From Marinilabilia salmonicolor (lineage in GTDB: Bacteria; Bacteroidota; Bacteroidia; Bacteroidales; Marinilabiliaceae), in the NCBI RefSeq assembly GCF_003003035.1, contig NZ_PVTS01000002.1, forward strand, positions 124,001-188,000: a DNA stretch of 64,000 nucleotides. Reading direction: 5' to 3'. The position numbers and the translations under genes are program-made. Numbering within the stretch: position 1 is the first letter of the stretch; every line of letters begins with the position of its first letter. The notes beneath the pieces are model-generated. The model saw only the letters and a list, made by a program, of their open reading frames with translations. It had not been told where the DNA came from and searched no databases. Positions 9,481 to 18,775 of the stretch are shown one piece after another.

Positions 9481-12387
9481 TCAAAAACTGCAAATCCGTT
9501 GAAGCTCCATTTCCAACTCCACAGCCTGCCTGTCCATCTCAAGCTGTTTGGCCAAACGATGCAAATCTCTGAAAAACCGGCAATACCGTTGCTTCAGATA
9601 CTGTAAATCAAAACCGGAATAATAAAAAAAGTACAAATCGGATAAATTTACGTAGGCAATATTGCTTACCAAACCGGCAGCCTGATCAACATTTCCTGTC
9701 AACTGCAGCAACTGTGCCGTTTGGAGCATCAGATCCTGATCCTGCATGGGAGAAAAGGGCCACTCCCGCAAACTTTTCTTCAGCACTGCTCCTGCACGTT
9801 CCTCATCTCCTGCTTCCATCAGTTCCCGGGCCAACGTTAAAGCTGTCTCCCGGTATCCTGATGTGGAAAGGGCCTGGCGGCAGGTATTATCGAACCAGGG
9901 CTCACCTCTTAACAGGGAAATACTATCAGAAAAAAGGGTCCATCGTAACTCTAATTCGGCGAAAGCTTCTTCATCCGATAATCTCCCGGGACCCAGCTTC
10001 ATATTTAACCCAAATGGTTGCAGAAGATTCTGAAGCCCCCCAATTGACGCGACTTCCACATTGCGCGTAAAACAAACCGGACGCTGATGCACATTGCTTG
10101 CTACCACATCCAGCAAGGCAAGGTCTCCTATGGACAAATAGGATTGATCAAGGGTCAACTCCATCTTTTTTCCATCCGGCAAAGTCATTTCCCACTGAGG
10201 ATGTATTCGCTCTTCAGGGTTTCCACTCTCTCCGGCGTCGATCCCGGCTCCAAGAGCATTCAAAACTTTAATCCCCTCCACCGGAGCAGAGAAAATCGAG
10301 GACACCGGAAAAAAGGTCACTGCATTGCTGCGATAAAAATTCTCCGGCAAGGTCATTTCCAGAGCCCCGTTTCCCTTTTGTGAATTCCGCAGATATTGCT
10401 GATACCAGAATGTATGTAACAAACCAATATTCACGATTTTTACATCAGGGCGAACCATCTCTACTTGCTGAACATACCACAGAGGATAAGTATCGTTGTC
10501 GCCATAGGTAAACAGCACACTTCCCGCAGGACAACTGCGCAATTGAGACATTGCCAGATCACGGGCAAGATATCTTTCCGACCGGTCATGGTCATTAAGG
10601 TTAACCGAAAACAACAACCCGGGCCCGGCCAATAAAAGCAACAATCCGGACAATCCCGTAGTCAGGAATGATTTTGAAAAATGAAGAACGGTTCGTAGAA
10701 GCGCATAAATCCCAACCCCTCCAAACATAGCAAGAGCCATAAATGAGGCTACATAAACATAATCCCGTTCACGGGGCTCGTAAGGTGGCTGATTGAGATA
10801 CAGCACCAGCAGGGGCCCGGTCATTAAGAAAACCGTTCCAAGAATCATCAACACCTTTTTTCTTCCGGGTCCTTTGGACAACAGGAAAAACAGTCCCGCC
10901 AAAATAAATATAAGCGGAAGACCGTAATAATAATTGGCTGAAGCACTGTATGTTTCTCCGGAATGACGATGCTCACGGCTGCCCAGCATTTGCCCGTCGA
11001 TAAATCCAATGCCTGATGCCCAATTTCCCGAAACAATGTCTCCATGCCCCTGGTCATCGTTCTGCCGGCCCGCAAAATTCCACATCAAATAACGAAGATA
11101 GCTGTGCCCCACCTGATATTTGAGAAAAAAATCAACCTGATGGGCCAGCCGGGGTGTTTCCGCTTCACCATCCAGACCCGACCACCACTCATAGCCTTCC
11201 TGGTGATAACTCTGGCGACTGTACATACGGGGGAAAAACACATAATCATCCGGATCATAAGAGAAAACAGTGCCGGCAGGAATCTTCTCATAAACAGAAT
11301 CCTCACTGTCAAAAACATATTTATCAATATTTTTCCAGTCCTCTGCCTGCGCCCACGCATGGGATCCCACCACCAACGGCCGGCTACCGTATTGTGTGCG
11401 ATTGATATAGTCATGCATCGAAAAAACATTGTCCGGTGCATTCATATTAATATCCGGATTGGCTGAGGCTCTTACAGGTATCATCAAATAAGAAAACCAT
11501 CCCATAAGCAGCAGTCCTGCGATGGTAAAACCCATATGCACCAGCGGATATCTTTTAAAGGAAATAATCATGCCGAAAGCTATTGCACCTGCAAGAAATA
11601 TAAGCCACAACAAAACTCCGGAATGTTGAAAGAATCCCCACTCATTAACCAGTAACAATTCAAGTTTCATGGCAGGCCAAAGTCCAAATGATATCAGACC
11701 AAAAAACAACACGCCCAAAATGACAAACCCAATAAGTAACCCCAACAGGGTTGTTTTAATCCCGGCTCCGTAAACTTTCCAAACAAAAAGCAAAACAAAG
11801 ACGGGGGCCATCAGTAAGTTAAGTAAGTGAACACCCATGGAAAGTCCCAAAAGAAAGACCCCAAGATAAAACCACCGGGGGGATGCACCTCTGCCCACAT
11901 ACCACTTGAGAAAGACCCACAATGTAACAGACGAAAAGAAGAGGGACAGCGCATACACTTCAGCTTCCACGGCAGAATACCAGAAAGAATCGGTAAAAGC
12001 AAAAAGCAAGGCGCCAACACCTGCGGCCAGTTGCTCAACCCAATGAACAGGCTCTTGTTCCTGATTTCTGACCATCCGGAGAAGAAGCACCAAAATATGA
12101 AAAACAAAAAATACCGTAAATGCGGAAGCTGCAACCGATAAAAAGTTGATAAACAATGCAATGTATGTTGGTCCGGGGGCCAAAATCGAGAACAAACGCC
12201 CCAGCAAAAGATATATCGGCGCACCCGGTGGATGCGGTACCTGAAGCATGGCAGCAGAGGCAATAAATTCACCACTGTCCCAAAAGCTGACAGTTGGTGC
12301 CATGGTTTTGCCATAAACAAACAATGAAACGCCCAAAACCAATAACCCGGGAAATTTTTTTTTCAGATATTTCAACCCCTTATGCAT
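9481..12387 (-). CDS. DUF2723 (GT117-like) integral membrane glycosyltransferase, second paralogue
   Basis: 968 residues from ATG 12387 (MHKGLKYLKKKFPG). A TTG 17 codons upstream is also open, but the ATG fits better. It has the same architecture as the 4070-7147 protein: an N-terminal multi-spanning domain with FWDSGEFIASAAML and PHPPGAPIYLLLG, shared blocks such as YMWNFAGRQND and NLNDHDRSERYLARDLA, and a soluble C-terminal part with helical repeats. The D-S-G-E and H-P-P-G motifs match those of eukaryotic TMEM260, a protein O-mannosyltransferase. The two paralogues are clearly diverged, so different acceptor or donor specificity is likely (inference). It is separated from the next gene by 356 bp and is probably transcribed on its own. 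Confidence 0.9.
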   Translation of the reverse strand: MHKGLKYLKKKFPGLLVLGVSLFVYGKTMAPTVSFWDSGEFIASAAMLQVPHPPGAPIYLLLGRLFSILAPGPTYIALFINFLSVAASAFTVFFVFHILVLLLRMVRNQEQEPVHWVEQLAAGVGALLFAFTDSFWYSAVEAEVYALSLFFSSVTLWVFLKWYVGRGASPRWFYLGVFLLGLSMGVHLLNLLMAPVFVLLFVWKVYGAGIKTTLLGLLIGFVILGVLFFGLISFGLWPAMKLELLLVNEWGFFQHSGVLLWLIFLAGAIAFGMIISFKRYPLVHMGFTIAGLLLMGWFSYLMIPVRASANPDINMNAPDNVFSMHDYINRTQYGSRPLVVGSHAWAQAEDWKNIDKYVFDSEDSVYEKIPAGTVFSYDPDDYVFFPRMYSRQSYHQEGYEWWSGLDGEAETPRLAHQVDFFLKYQVGHSYLRYLMWNFAGRQNDDQGHGDIVSGNWASGIGFIDGQMLGSREHRHSGETYSASANYYYGLPLIFILAGLFFLLSKGPGRKKVLMILGTVFLMTGPLLVLYLNQPPYEPRERDYVYVASFMALAMFGGVGIYALLRTVLHFSKSFLTTGLSGLLLLLAGPGLLFSVNLNDHDRSERYLARDLAMSQLRSCPAGSVLFTYGDNDTYPLWYVQQVEMVRPDVKIVNIGLLHTFWYQQYLRNSQKGNGALEMTLPENFYRSNAVTFFPVSSIFSAPVEGIKVLNALGAGIDAGESGNPEERIHPQWEMTLPDGKKMELTLDQSYLSIGDLALLDVVASNVHQRPVCFTRNVEVASIGGLQNLLQPFGLNMKLGPGRLSDEEAFAELELRWTLFSDSISLLRGEPWFDNTCRQALSTSGYRETALTLARELMEAGDEERAGAVLKKSLREWPFSPMQDQDLMLQTAQLLQLTGNVDQAAGLVSNIAYVNLSDLYFFYYSGFDLQYLKQRYCRFFRDLHRLAKQLEMDRQAVELEMELQRICSF

Positions 12388-12484
12388 CACAAATAATCTT
12401 TTGGCTGCTAAACTATTGCAAAAGCCCCATAAAAACAAGACTCAACAGAAGTTGAATAATCTTTAATTTTTTTGAGAAATATTT

Positions 12485-12516
12485 TTTGCGGGTTCATTAA
12501 AAACATCCTATATTTG
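12485..12516 (+). promoter_or_regulatory. Promoter of tRNA-Gln
   Basis: A near-ideal Bacteroidota promoter: -33 TTTG (12485-12488), 20-bp spacer, -7 TATATTTG (12509-12516). The tRNA begins 32 bp after the -7 box. Confidence 0.75.
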
Positions 12517-12548
12517 CATCGCTTTTGAAGGAAAAAGCACTCAATGAT

Positions 12549-12619
12549 TGTCCCGTTGTGTAATGGTAGCACAGATGGTTTTGGTCCATCCAGTCCGGGT
12601 TCGAATCCTGGCGGGACAA
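12549..12619 (+). tRNA. tRNA-Gln (anticodon TTG)
   Basis: A 71-nt cloverleaf. The acceptor stem TGTCCCG (12549-12555) pairs with CGGGACA (12612-12618), with discriminator A. The D-arm contains TAATGGTAGC, the anticodon loop reads GTTTTGGTC with anticodon TTG, and the T-arm reads GGGTTCGAATCC. CCA is not encoded. A strong promoter lies upstream and a perfect terminator follows at once, so it is a single-gene transcript. Confidence 0.97.
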
Positions 12620-12620
12620 C

Positions 12621-12658
12621 AAAAAAGCTGTAAATCGGATGATTTACAGCTTTTTTTT
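12621..12658 (+). terminator. Bidirectional intrinsic terminator
   Basis: A perfect 12-bp stem AAGCTGTAAATC/GATTTACAGCTT (12625-12652) with loop GGAT. A run of eight T follows on the plus strand (ends tRNA-Gln) and a run of six or more T on the minus strand (ends the histidine kinase gene, whose stop is 19 bp away). Confidence 0.92.
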
Positions 12659-12676
12659 ATGTCTTTTTTCAGAGTA

Positions 12677-14569
12677 TCAATGCCCCTCCTCCAATTTCAA
12701 CGGAATCTCAAAAGTAAAGGTGGTTCCCTTTCCGGGGACTGAATCCACCCTGATTTCTCCGTTCATGGCATTGGCCACCCTCTGCGAAATGGCCAGTCCG
12801 ATACCAATGCCCCCGTATTTGGCATGATCCTGTCCGTCGGCTTGCCGAAAGAAATCAAAAATCACCTCCTTTTGGTCATCCGGAATCCCGATACCCGTAT
12901 CCTGCACGGATAGTGCAATTCGATTCTGGCTGCATTTGAAACACCCGAGTTTCACAAATCCCCTTTCGGTAAACTTCACGGCATTTTTCACAAGGTTAAC
13001 AATCACCTGATACACTTTACTCTTATCGGTCACAATTTCAACATCCCTCAATGTCGGATCTATTTCATTGAGCGAATCCACCACTTCATCCTTCCCATAT
13101 TTATAAACAATTTCCTGAAGATGCTTACCGAACTCATCGAAGAGATCGCCCAATCGGAAAGTGGCAGGACGTAATCTGATCTTTCCATGTTCAGACATCG
13201 CCAGTTCCAGAATATCATCAATGATTGTCATTACCTTGAATCCTGCCTCATAAATAAAGCCGGCATATTCCCGATTGCTCTCCTGTTCAGCTGTATTTTG
13301 AATAATATCGCTAAAACCTAAAACTGCATTAAGCGGTGTGCGAAGTTCATGGCTTACAGAGGCCAGAAATGCAGATTTCAGCCGACTGCTTTCATTGGCC
13401 ATATCCCGGGCAATCTCCAGTTCTTTACGGGCATTCACCTCACTGGTCCTGTCCTCAAACATCCCTATTATCTGAAGTTTCTCAAAAGCATCAATGAAAG
13501 ACCTCACTTTTAACTCCCCCCACACAATACCCCCATCTTTACGAATGTATCGTTTCAGCATCTCATAACTGTCGCGCTTTCCCGCTTTAAGCTCTTCAAA
13601 AAGCAACAAATCCTTTTCCAGATCTTCTGAATGGGTGAAATCGGCAAATGTCATTTGCAACATCTCCTGCCGGGTATATCCGGAAATATCTGCAAACTTC
13701 TGGTTCACCTCCAGCAACTCTCCTGTTTCAGCCACCAATGAAATACCGATAGGCGCCTCTTCAAACAAACGCCTGAACCTCAACTCACTATACTTCAACT
13801 CCTGTTCAGCCCGGACCTCGGCATCCACATCGTTGATTAAGACCAATAACGTAGGCTTTCCACGATAGTCGAGCTTTTTAACTTTAAAATCAACCCAGAC
13901 TTGAGCACCGTTTACGGATAAAATTTTAGTTCTGTAACTTTCAGGAACTTCTAGTCCAGCCAGTCTCTTCACATAAAATTCACTAATCCTTTCCCGCTCT
14001 TCAGGAACAATAAGATTAATAAACGGAGTACCTACCAACTCATCAAGTTCTTTATGGGTATAAGCAGTGAAACTATTGTTTAAGAACTTCAGCAGCCCAT
14101 CCTGAATAATAGCAACACCGGAGTGCATATTATCAACAAGCATCTGATAATCGGACTGTGCCTGTTGAAGCTTATTTCGCGCAATAATTTCGGAAGTGAC
14201 ATCGGTAAGATTAAGATAAACCCCGGAAGGGGATTCTTCGCCATTCTCAAAAACAGGTATTGCATTGACCTTTAGCCAACAGTAAGCATTCTTAACCGGA
14301 TGATAAAAACCTGCAATTTTATCGTTTACGGGAAGTCCGGTCTTCAGGGCAATTCGGGATGGTTGCTGATCAATGGGGATGTCTTCGCCATTTTCGGCAA
14401 GCAAACGCCAAAAGGAAACATCATTCTCTCCTGACATTAAATCATCCAGACTTATGCCAAGCATTTCAAGAGCAGCCGGATTGGCACACATAACCGCCCC
14501 CCTCTTATCGAAACAAACCACGCCGGTTGGCAAAGTCTGAAATAAAATATCGTCACTAAAATCCCTCAT
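12677..14569 (-). CDS. Soluble PAS-domain sensor histidine kinase
   Basis: 630 residues from ATG 14569 (MRDFSDDILF). Three PAS domains (about 5-110, 140-255 and 265-380) precede a HisKA dimerisation domain with phospho-acceptor His in SVSHELRTPLNAVLGF (about residue 405). The catalytic domain has N-box NLVKNAVKFTE, G1 QDTGIGIPDDQ, F-box FDFFRQAD and G2 GGIGIGLAIS. No membrane segment or signal peptide, so it senses a cytoplasmic cue, possibly redox or a small ligand (inference). No receiver domain is fused and no response regulator gene is adjacent, so it is an orphan kinase. It ends at the bidirectional terminator shared with tRNA-Gln. Confidence 0.93.
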   Translation of the reverse strand: MRDFSDDILFQTLPTGVVCFDKRGAVMCANPAALEMLGISLDDLMSGENDVSFWRLLAENGEDIPIDQQPSRIALKTGLPVNDKIAGFYHPVKNAYCWLKVNAIPVFENGEESPSGVYLNLTDVTSEIIARNKLQQAQSDYQMLVDNMHSGVAIIQDGLLKFLNNSFTAYTHKELDELVGTPFINLIVPEERERISEFYVKRLAGLEVPESYRTKILSVNGAQVWVDFKVKKLDYRGKPTLLVLINDVDAEVRAEQELKYSELRFRRLFEEAPIGISLVAETGELLEVNQKFADISGYTRQEMLQMTFADFTHSEDLEKDLLLFEELKAGKRDSYEMLKRYIRKDGGIVWGELKVRSFIDAFEKLQIIGMFEDRTSEVNARKELEIARDMANESSRLKSAFLASVSHELRTPLNAVLGFSDIIQNTAEQESNREYAGFIYEAGFKVMTIIDDILELAMSEHGKIRLRPATFRLGDLFDEFGKHLQEIVYKYGKDEVVDSLNEIDPTLRDVEIVTDKSKVYQVIVNLVKNAVKFTERGFVKLGCFKCSQNRIALSVQDTGIGIPDDQKEVIFDFFRQADGQDHAKYGGIGIGLAISQRVANAMNGEIRVDSVPGKGTTFTFEIPLKLEEGH

Positions 14570-14825
14570 AATCAACAATCCCGAAGACTAACAACTCAAA
14601 AATTCATGAGTCTTTACAAACAAATCATTCTACGCAATCGGGGTGCCAGGGTTTGAAAAAAACCAAAAACAATTAAAAAAAATACTTAAACTGAGTACTG
14701 AATACCAATGCAATACAATAACAGAAACATAAAATCGTTAGTAACAGCACCGACCAAAACCAGAAAACCAAACCATTTGGTACATCTTTTGTTAAATGAA
14801 CAAGCAGACAAAACAAACTTTACGT

Positions 14826-14833
14826 AAATTTGT
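14826..14833 (+). promoter_or_regulatory. Candidate -7 promoter element of the small beta-barrel gene
   Basis: TAAATTTG fits TAnnTTTG and lies 27 bp before the ATG at 14860. A TTTTG about 40 bp upstream could serve as the -33 region, but the spacing is long. Confidence 0.45.
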
Positions 14834-14859
14834 GGTCAAATAGTAAAAACAATGATAAG

Positions 14860-15336
14860 ATGAAGAAAACAGGGTTAATACTTTTTGTGCTTTTCATGGC
14901 AATTCCGGCCATTTCAATGGCCCAGAGAGGCGACAATGCCATCGGTCTGAGATTCGGTGGCGGAGTGGGTTATGACACAGAGATTACATTCCAGACTCCA
15001 TTCGACAACAACCGTGCAGAACTGGATCTCGGATTTGGTGGAAGAGGCGACTTCAGCTACTGGAAATTAACCGGACTCTACCAGTGGGTAATGCCCATCG
15101 AAAGCGGTTTTTACTGGTATCTGGGTGTTGGCCCCTCATTGGGAAGCTGGGCGCATGACGATCTTGATGACAGTGGTGTATTTCTGGCAGCTGCCTTAAA
15201 TGCAGGAATTGAGTACAATTTCTCAGAGGTACCGCTTCAGGTGGCCATTGATACACGACCTGAATTGTCGTTTGTGAATCCCCCGGACGATCCGTTTGGA
15301 TTCGGACTTGCACTCTCGTTGCGATACAGATTTTAA
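14860..15336 (+). CDS. Small outer-membrane beta-barrel protein
   Basis: 158 residues starting MKKTGLILFVLFMAIPAISMAQ, a clear signal peptide cleaved near AMA/QR. The mature part alternates polar and hydrophobic residues with many Gly and aromatic residues, and ends ALSLRYRF with a terminal Phe, the usual outer-membrane insertion signal. About eight strands are predicted, similar in size to OmpW/OmpX-like barrels. No ligand can be named. The upstream in-frame codons lack a signal-like sequence, so ATG 14860 is preferred. It converges on a thioredoxin-like gene with a shared terminator. Confidence 0.85.
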   Translation: MKKTGLILFVLFMAIPAISMAQRGDNAIGLRFGGGVGYDTEITFQTPFDNNRAELDLGFGGRGDFSYWKLTGLYQWVMPIESGFYWYLGVGPSLGSWAHDDLDDSGVFLAAALNAGIEYNFSEVPLQVAIDTRPELSFVNPPDDPFGFGLALSLRYRF

Positions 15337-15343
15337 AAGAATT

Positions 15344-15370
15344 AAAAAAGCGGTTTTCACCGCTTTTTTT
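15344..15370 (+). terminator. Bidirectional terminator
   Basis: Stem AAAAAAGCGG/CCGCTTTTTT with loop TTTTCA. The flanking A and T runs allow function on both strands. The T-run overlaps the stop codon of the convergent gene at 15369. Confidence 0.85.
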
Positions 15371-15962
15371 AGTTTATAAGATTGTCCAGCATCGATTTCA
15401 TTTTCGTGGAGTTCCATTTAGCTGCCCCTGTTTTGCTGATCAACAACCGTCCGTTGGGCCCTATCAAATAAGTTGACGGGATGGTGGAAGTTTCAAAAAC
15501 AGCAGGCACTCCTCCCCTGAGAATGTAGATAGGAAAGGAATAGTCATGCTTTTCAAAGAAAGTCTTTATTACATCAACCGACTCATTGCTTACCAACACA
15601 AAAGCTACTTCATCCTTATACTCATCATACAGCTCCTGAATGGAAGGCATTTCTGCAATACAGGGAGGACACCAGGTGGCCCAAAAATTCAAAAAAACGG
15701 GTTTCCCCTTAAAGTCGGCGAGTTTCATCATTCCATCCGCTCCTTCCATCTCCATCTGCATGGACCAGTCCCTGTCAGACAGATAAACGACATTCTCTTT
15801 TTCGGATGGAGAAAACAATGTTTGCCTGATTAAAAATGCAGACAGTGGTTTCCGTGTTGCAGGAAACAGCATTGCAATCAGTAATCCCGCAAAAATAAAA
15901 TCCAGTGCAATGGTCCACCACCGTTTTTTTCTGCTGTACTTCTCCCAAAATTTTTTTAGCAT
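15369..15962 (-). CDS. Membrane-anchored thioredoxin-like protein (TlpA/ResA type)
   Basis: 197 residues from ATG 15962 (MLKKFWEKYSRKK). One N-terminal membrane segment (WTIALDFIFAGLLIAMLF, about 16-33) anchors a periplasmic thioredoxin domain with active site ATWCPPCIAEMPS and the cis-Pro region TIPSTYLI. The GKPVFLNFWATWC context is typical of the AhpC/TSA-type TlpA-ResA family, which keeps cytochrome c apoproteins or other periplasmic cysteines reduced. No cytochrome maturation genes are near, so the partner is unknown. Confidence 0.93.
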   Translation of the reverse strand: MLKKFWEKYSRKKRWWTIALDFIFAGLLIAMLFPATRKPLSAFLIRQTLFSPSEKENVVYLSDRDWSMQMEMEGADGMMKLADFKGKPVFLNFWATWCPPCIAEMPSIQELYDEYKDEVAFVLVSNESVDVIKTFFEKHDYSFPIYILRGGVPAVFETSTIPSTYLIGPNGRLLISKTGAAKWNSTKMKSMLDNLIN

Positions 15963-16043
15963 ATCGGTCTGTTTAATGATCACTGAATTGATTTAAAACA
16001 ATTTTCCGGCTTCCCGGTTCATGTCCCGGTAAACTTCACGCTG

Positions 16044-16742
16044 CTACCTCACCAACCATGCCAGCCAGGAGGGCAATGCATACGCACGATATTTCTTACC
16101 ATCGGTGGTCTCCACAGATGCTCCAACCCTGTTGCTGCTGCTAAGATCGGGTATCTTCTCATAAAACTGCTCCAAATCCAGAACCAGCCTGTGACTTGTT
16201 CCGGGGGTTAACGTCAGGGGAAACATATCCTCCTGATTGCTGCCTTTAAGTCTGAAAACCCGCTCTTTTCCCCACTTACCAAAGACAAGGTTGGGTGGCA
16301 GAAAAGTAAGCCCTTCATCTGTTTTGTTTACAATTACAATTTTTAAAATGCGACGGCCGGTCACCGAATCATGCGATCGGCTTGCATGAAACATTACTCT
16401 TCCGGGCAGCCATTTGCGCACAGTTTGCTGCACGCTCTTTTGCTGGAGTAACCAAACCAGGCCAAATGCAATGGTCAGCAACAAAAACATGATCATAAAG
16501 CTTCCGGGCCCCTCATTCTCCTGCATCTGCCGCTTGGTTACCAGTTCCTCATAAGTTTTAAGGGTGGTAATTTCATCGTTCTGCACCGGGGCTGAGTTTC
16601 CCTGCTCCTGTTGCTCAGAAGGGGGGGCCTGTCGGTCACGGGGCGACTGGTTGCAATAATTTATCAGGAATAGAAAAAACAATCCTGCCAGAATGAATTT
16701 CCCGTATTTTTTCAAATATGATTGGAAATCGAATTGCCTCAT
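16044..16742 (-). CDS. Membrane protein of unknown function, two membrane segments
   Basis: 232 residues, not recognised. One N-terminal segment (FILAGLFFLFLINY, about 15-29) is followed by a Gln/Pro/Glu-rich linker, a second segment (SFMIMFLLLTIAFGLVWLL, about 80-98) and a soluble C-terminal domain of about 130 residues with predicted beta character (ILKIVIVNKTDEGLTF). The same strand and close spacing to the gene at 15369 suggest, but do not prove, co-transcription. No catalytic motif is seen. Confidence 0.75.
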   Translation of the reverse strand: MRQFDFQSYLKKYGKFILAGLFFLFLINYCNQSPRDRQAPPSEQQEQGNSAPVQNDEITTLKTYEELVTKRQMQENEGPGSFMIMFLLLTIAFGLVWLLQQKSVQQTVRKWLPGRVMFHASRSHDSVTGRRILKIVIVNKTDEGLTFLPPNLVFGKWGKERVFRLKGSNQEDMFPLTLTPGTSHRLVLDLEQFYEKIPDLSSSNRVGASVETTDGKKYRAYALPSWLAWLVR

Positions 16743-16822
16743 GACAACTGATGGTTTTAGTTTTTAGTTTATAGAGAATAGTTTGTAGCAAGGTTGCTTA
16801 TCCTGGAAGCTAAGTCCCATGC

Positions 16823-17203
16823 CTACTGAGGAAAGGGCTGCAATCCTTTATAGTTGATAAAATACTCCCCGTCAAGTTCAGGTTTACCCATCTCCTCATC
16901 AGTCTCTCCCTCAGCATTGGCAATGCCCACACTGGCAAAATAACAAATGGCTTTATGTTTGTTGGCATGCATCGTCACACGCGCGGCAGTCCTGGGTTTT
17001 AAAACACCCATATCAGGAAAACGTGCGGTACGGACCACGATAAAAAGCATTTGCTCATCTTTGCGCGCCAGAATTTGGGGATCAACATCCTCCTCCTTCC
17101 GTACATTCAATACTTCATAGCCTTTGTCCACCAAATCCTTATATACCACTTTGATCCCAAGAAAGTGTAGCTCCTCATCGTTCATCTCTCTTTTTTTCCC
17201 CAT
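16823..17203 (-). CDS. Small conserved hypothetical protein
   Basis: 126 residues starting MGKKREMNDEELHFLGIKVV. It resembles a short Bacteroidota protein found across the phylum and sometimes misnamed as an Nqr subunit F. The order of helix and strand with ARKDEQMLFIVVRT is reminiscent of small nuclease-like folds, but no active site can be defended. Soluble, without signal peptide. The start codons of this gene and of the plus-strand gene at 17235 are 31 bp apart, so the two are divergently transcribed. Confidence 0.75.
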   Translation of the reverse strand: MGKKREMNDEELHFLGIKVVYKDLVDKGYEVLNVRKEEDVDPQILARKDEQMLFIVVRTARFPDMGVLKPRTAARVTMHANKHKAICYFASVGIANAEGETDEEMGKPELDGEYFINYKGLQPFPQ

Positions 17204-17234
17204 TTTCTGTTCAAATTTTTATTATTTTTGCACC

Positions 17235-17615
17235 ATGTGGATTTTACTATTAAGCATTGCAGCAGCGCTCATCGTCGCCCTGGTTATCAACAAATTGACC
17301 TCAACAAAGGAAGAATCCAAAGAGGCTCCTCCGTCAGATTGTTGCGGTGCACATGAGGTATGCGACAAAGAATCTCTTATTGCCCATACGCATGGTGAAA
17401 TTATCTATTTCAATGATGAAGAGCTCGACCGCTTTAAAGGTCAAGCCCCGGATCAATATACCCCCGATGAAACAGAACAATTCCGTGAAGTCCTCCTTAC
17501 AATGCATCCACATGAAGTAAATACCTGGCTTCGCAGCATGATGGCCCGCGGCATCAGACTACCTCTTGACGTACGGGAAGAGGCCCTGGCAATTCTAAAA
17601 CGCCAAAGGGCCTAG
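17235..17615 (+). CDS. Conserved hypothetical membrane-anchored protein
   Basis: 126 residues from ATG 17235 (MWILLLSIAAALIVALVINKL): one N-terminal membrane segment, then a soluble domain with SDCCGAHEVCDKES, a CC..H..C group that could bind metal, and a helical C-terminus (PHEVNTWLRSMMARGIRLP). It matches a short family found in Bacteroidota that databases often label 'phospholipase' without basis. A TATTTTTG box (17223-17230) sits only 4 bp before the ATG, so if it is used the mRNA would be leaderless. It converges on pyrH with 4 bp between the stops. Confidence 0.75.
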   Translation: MWILLLSIAAALIVALVINKLTSTKEESKEAPPSDCCGAHEVCDKESLIAHTHGEIIYFNDEELDRFKGQAPDQYTPDETEQFREVLLTMHPHEVNTWLRSMMARGIRLPLDVREEALAILKRQRA

Positions 17616-17619
17616 TAAC

Positions 17620-18324
17620 TCACTTCACGAGGGTACCTATTTTCTCCCCTTTCATCACCTTCATCAGGTTGCCTTTCACATCCATATTGAAAACCATTAT
17701 TGGCAACGAATTCTCTTTACACATGGTGGTAGCGGTCAGGTCCATTACCTTTAATCCACGGTTGTAAACCTCATCAAACGAAATGGTATCAAACCTGGTA
17801 GCTGAAGGATCTTTCTCCGGATCGGCAGTATAAACACCATCCACACGGGTTCCTTTCAGCATCACGTCGGCTTTCACCTCAATGCCCCGAAGTGCAGAAG
17901 CTGTATCGGTAGTGAAATAAGGATTTCCTGTGCCTCCTGATATAATAACCACCTCTCCGTTGTTCAATGCATCCAATGCCTTTGGCTGGGCATACAACTC
18001 CCCAACAGGCTCCATCCTGATGGAGGTCATCACACGCGTTCGTGTGCCCATTGCATCAAGAGCAGAAGCCAGGGCCAGACTATTAATTACTGTTGCCAGC
18101 ATTCCCATCTGATCGCCTTTGTAGCGATCAAATCCCTGGGCTGCGCCACTCAGACCACGAAAAATATTGCCTCCGCCAATGACAATGGCAATTTGCACAC
18201 CGGCTTTTACCAGCTCACTGATCTGCCCGGCATAATCATTCAACCTTTCGGAATCAATGCCATGTCCCTGCTCGCCCATGAGCGACTCTCCGGAAAGTTT
18301 TAGTAGAATTCGTTTGTACTGCAT
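17620..18324 (-). CDS. pyrH: UMP kinase
   Basis: Phosphorylates UMP to UDP in pyrimidine nucleotide synthesis. 234 residues, a normal length, with the amino-acid-kinase fold motifs LLKLSGESLMG, IVIGGGNIFRG, GGTGNPYFTTDTA and GTRVDGVYTADPEKD. It begins MQYKRILLKLSGE. A -7 box TATTTTTG lies 25 bp upstream on the minus strand (18356-18349). In many bacteria pyrH is next to tsf and frr. Here tsf is 930 bp upstream, separated by repeat-rich DNA. Confidence 0.97.
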   Translation of the reverse strand: MQYKRILLKLSGESLMGEQGHGIDSERLNDYAGQISELVKAGVQIAIVIGGGNIFRGLSGAAQGFDRYKGDQMGMLATVINSLALASALDAMGTRTRVMTSIRMEPVGELYAQPKALDALNNGEVVIISGGTGNPYFTTDTASALRGIEVKADVMLKGTRVDGVYTADPEKDPSATRFDTISFDEVYNRGLKVMDLTATTMCKENSLPIMVFNMDVKGNLMKVMKGEKIGTLVK

Positions 18325-18718
18325 AATGGTTTATTTGTTTTCCGGACACAAAAATACAAATAAATTCAGGGGTTTTCATTTTTTGGCAGATACTCTTTTG
18401 GGAAGTCCAGTCAGAGGGCATATGGAGCGGGAATAAGTTAACAAGGCAGAAGATAGAAGGCAGAAGAAAAAATGTCAACGGTAGCTCGCCCGTTTCAGAG
18501 GTTGCTAAAAAAAGATTTAAAGATCTAATAATAAAACGATTATAGCCAGCCATTTCATTCAAAGTGCAAGGTATTTCAAGTAAATCTTTCAAAAAGTTTG
18601 CACTAGTGATGGTTAATAGTCAAAAGATTACTGTTCAAAGGATTTTTTCTAGGTTAAACGACTTTCCCTGGTTAAAAGGCGCGGTGGCCTGTCCGTTTTC
18701 CGGGCCGGCGGATAGCGG

Positions 18719-18775
18719 GAAGCCAAAATGGGCGACTTTTAAGGCCTTGCGCAATGGCCGGAAATTTTGGCTTTC
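18719..18775. repeat. GC-rich inverted repeat
   Basis: GAAGCCAAAAT (18719-18729) pairs with ATTTTGGCTTTC (18764-18775) at one remove, within a block much richer in GC than its surroundings (18660-18790) and followed by an A/T-rich Phe/Lys-like tract. It looks like a dispersed element, but no second copy is in the window. Confidence 0.5.
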
